Part shown: positions 6,230 to 6,904 of the stretch, piece after piece
How the letters are laid out: every line of letters starts with the position of its first letter
Position numbering within the stretch: the stretch's first letter is position 1
Assembly: GCA_964632865.1 (NCBI GenBank)
Contig: CAZWDH010000337.1
Coordinates: 1 to 6,904 of the forward strand
Length of the DNA: 6,904 bases
From: JAHDWY01 sp964632865
GTDB lineage: Bacteria > Hydrogenedentota > Hydrogenedentia > Hydrogenedentales > SLHB01
Direction: 5' to 3'
Position numbers and translations under genes: made by a program
Notes under the pieces: generated by a model
What the model saw: only the letters and a program-made list of their open reading frames with translations
Databases searched by the model: none
What the model was told of the DNA's origin: nothing

Positions 6230-6904
6230 ATGGAACGAGATTCAAAGAGTCAACCGGATCACCAGCATCCAGCGCTTGACTTAGCGGCGTATTTCGACGG
6301 TGAAGTCACCGAGCCCGAGCAGGTTGCACGATTCGAATCCATGGTTCGCGAGAACCCTGGTCTGCGCGAGCAAATCCGCACGTACGAGTCAATCCGGACC
6401 CATCTGCGGAGACTGCCTAAGACGGAGGCCCCGCCCTATCTGCGGAAACGAGTCATGTATACGATGTCTGCGCGCGGGAGGCGTATGAACGCACTGAGGC
6501 GGGCGTCCCGCTTCCTGGTGGCCGGCGTGCTGGTGGCGGCCGTATTCATCGTTGCGGCGGGGTTGCTGTGGGATGCGCGATTCCGCGAAACGGAGCTGCA
6601 ACCCATCTACGCCGCGATGCTTGCCGATCATGCCAAGTACCAACCCGGAAGTTTGGATACCGAAATGTTTAGTGACAGTCCCTCCGACCTCGAAACGTGG
6701 CTGTCGGCACGCCTCGATTTTACTCCGAAGGTCCCCGGTTGGGATTGGGCCGAACTCAAATCAGGACGCGCGTGTTCGCTGAACAAAACCAAAGTCGCAC
6801 TCGTACGATACCGGTGCGGTGGCGAAGACATGTCGCTATACATTTGGCCGCTCGATGGGCCAATGGATCAAGCAGTCCCTGACGCTACCAATCCGCCGGA
6901 ATTG
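6230..6904 (+). CDS. Transmembrane anti-sigma factor, zinc-less, partner of the ECF sigma (runs off right edge)
   Basis: The frame is open from ATG 6230 to the window end: 225 codons with no stop seen. The N-terminal cytosolic segment (about 15-65: LAAYFDGEVTEPEQVARFES, then ENPGLREQIRTYESIRTHLR) has the helical layout of anti-sigma domains. It lacks the HxxxCxxC of zinc-binding anti-sigmas and has no Cys before residue 182. One membrane helix follows (about 94-114, after the basic run RRMNALRRASR), then an external domain. That domain carries SPSDLETWLSARLDFTPKVP (150-169), LKSGRACSL (176-184) and SLYIWP (202-207), a pattern I recognise from the C-terminal domain of COG5662-type transmembrane regulators. 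It would hold the sigma factor at the membrane and release it on an envelope signal. Two cysteines, C182 and C196, lie in the external domain. The gene starts immediately after the sigma stop codon. The true C-terminus is outside the window. Confidence 0.85.
   Translation, partial: MERDSKSQPDHQHPALDLAAYFDGEVTEPEQVARFESMVRENPGLREQIRTYESIRTHLRRLPKTEAPPYLRKRVMYTMSARGRRMNALRRASRFLVAGVLVAAVFIVAAGLLWDARFRETELQPIYAAMLADHAKYQPGSLDTEMFSDSPSDLETWLSARLDFTPKVPGWDWAELKSGRACSLNKTKVALVRYRCGGEDMSLYIWPLDGPMDQAVPDATNPPEL

Overview
The window is dense bacterial DNA of moderately high GC with SD-type ribosome sites and some GTG/TTG starts. A predicted lipoprotein and an ECF sigma/membrane anti-sigma pair suggest a diderm bacterium. 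A large PAS-PP2C regulator with a membrane hairpin next to an ECF operon would suit an environmental lineage such as Planctomycetota or Hydrogenedentota. That is an impression from gene style only; no marker gene is present. There are no RNA genes, mobile elements, CRISPR arrays or long repeats.

Layout. The left edge (1-786, minus strand) holds the first 262 codons of an MGT/UGT-type glycosyltransferase that runs off the window. A divergent 238-base gap follows. Next, on the plus strand, is a 653-residue membrane-anchored RsbU/SpoIIE-type PP2C phosphatase with an N-terminal module I cannot assign, two membrane helices, a PAS domain and a coiled coil (1025-2986). After a 168-base gap comes a DUF255/YyaL (SPATA20-like) protein with a thioredoxin-like domain and an (alpha/alpha) barrel; unusually, it starts with a lipoprotein-type signal (about 3215-5590). 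Directly downstream are an ECF sigma factor (5660-6229) and, abutting its stop codon, a single-pass membrane anti-sigma factor (6230 to the right edge, incomplete).

The most interesting signal is a pair of matching promoter-like elements, GGGAAC-N17-CGTGGTA, with identical spacing. One lies just before the DUF255 gene (3143-3172) and one between the DUF255 stop codon and the sigma gene (5594-5623). Both have the form of ECF promoters (-35 GGAAC, -10 CGT). The simplest reading is that this sigma factor drives its own operon and the DUF255 lipoprotein gene, giving an envelope-stress module: membrane anti-sigma sensor, sigma factor, and exported thioredoxin-like effector. The upstream element also overlaps the longest-ORF start of the DUF255 gene (GTG 3155), so the true start is probably further in, most likely GTG 3215.

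The phosphatase is a second signalling protein of a different type (partner switching). No RsbV/RsbW-like partners are in view, and nothing in the sequence ties it directly to the ECF module.
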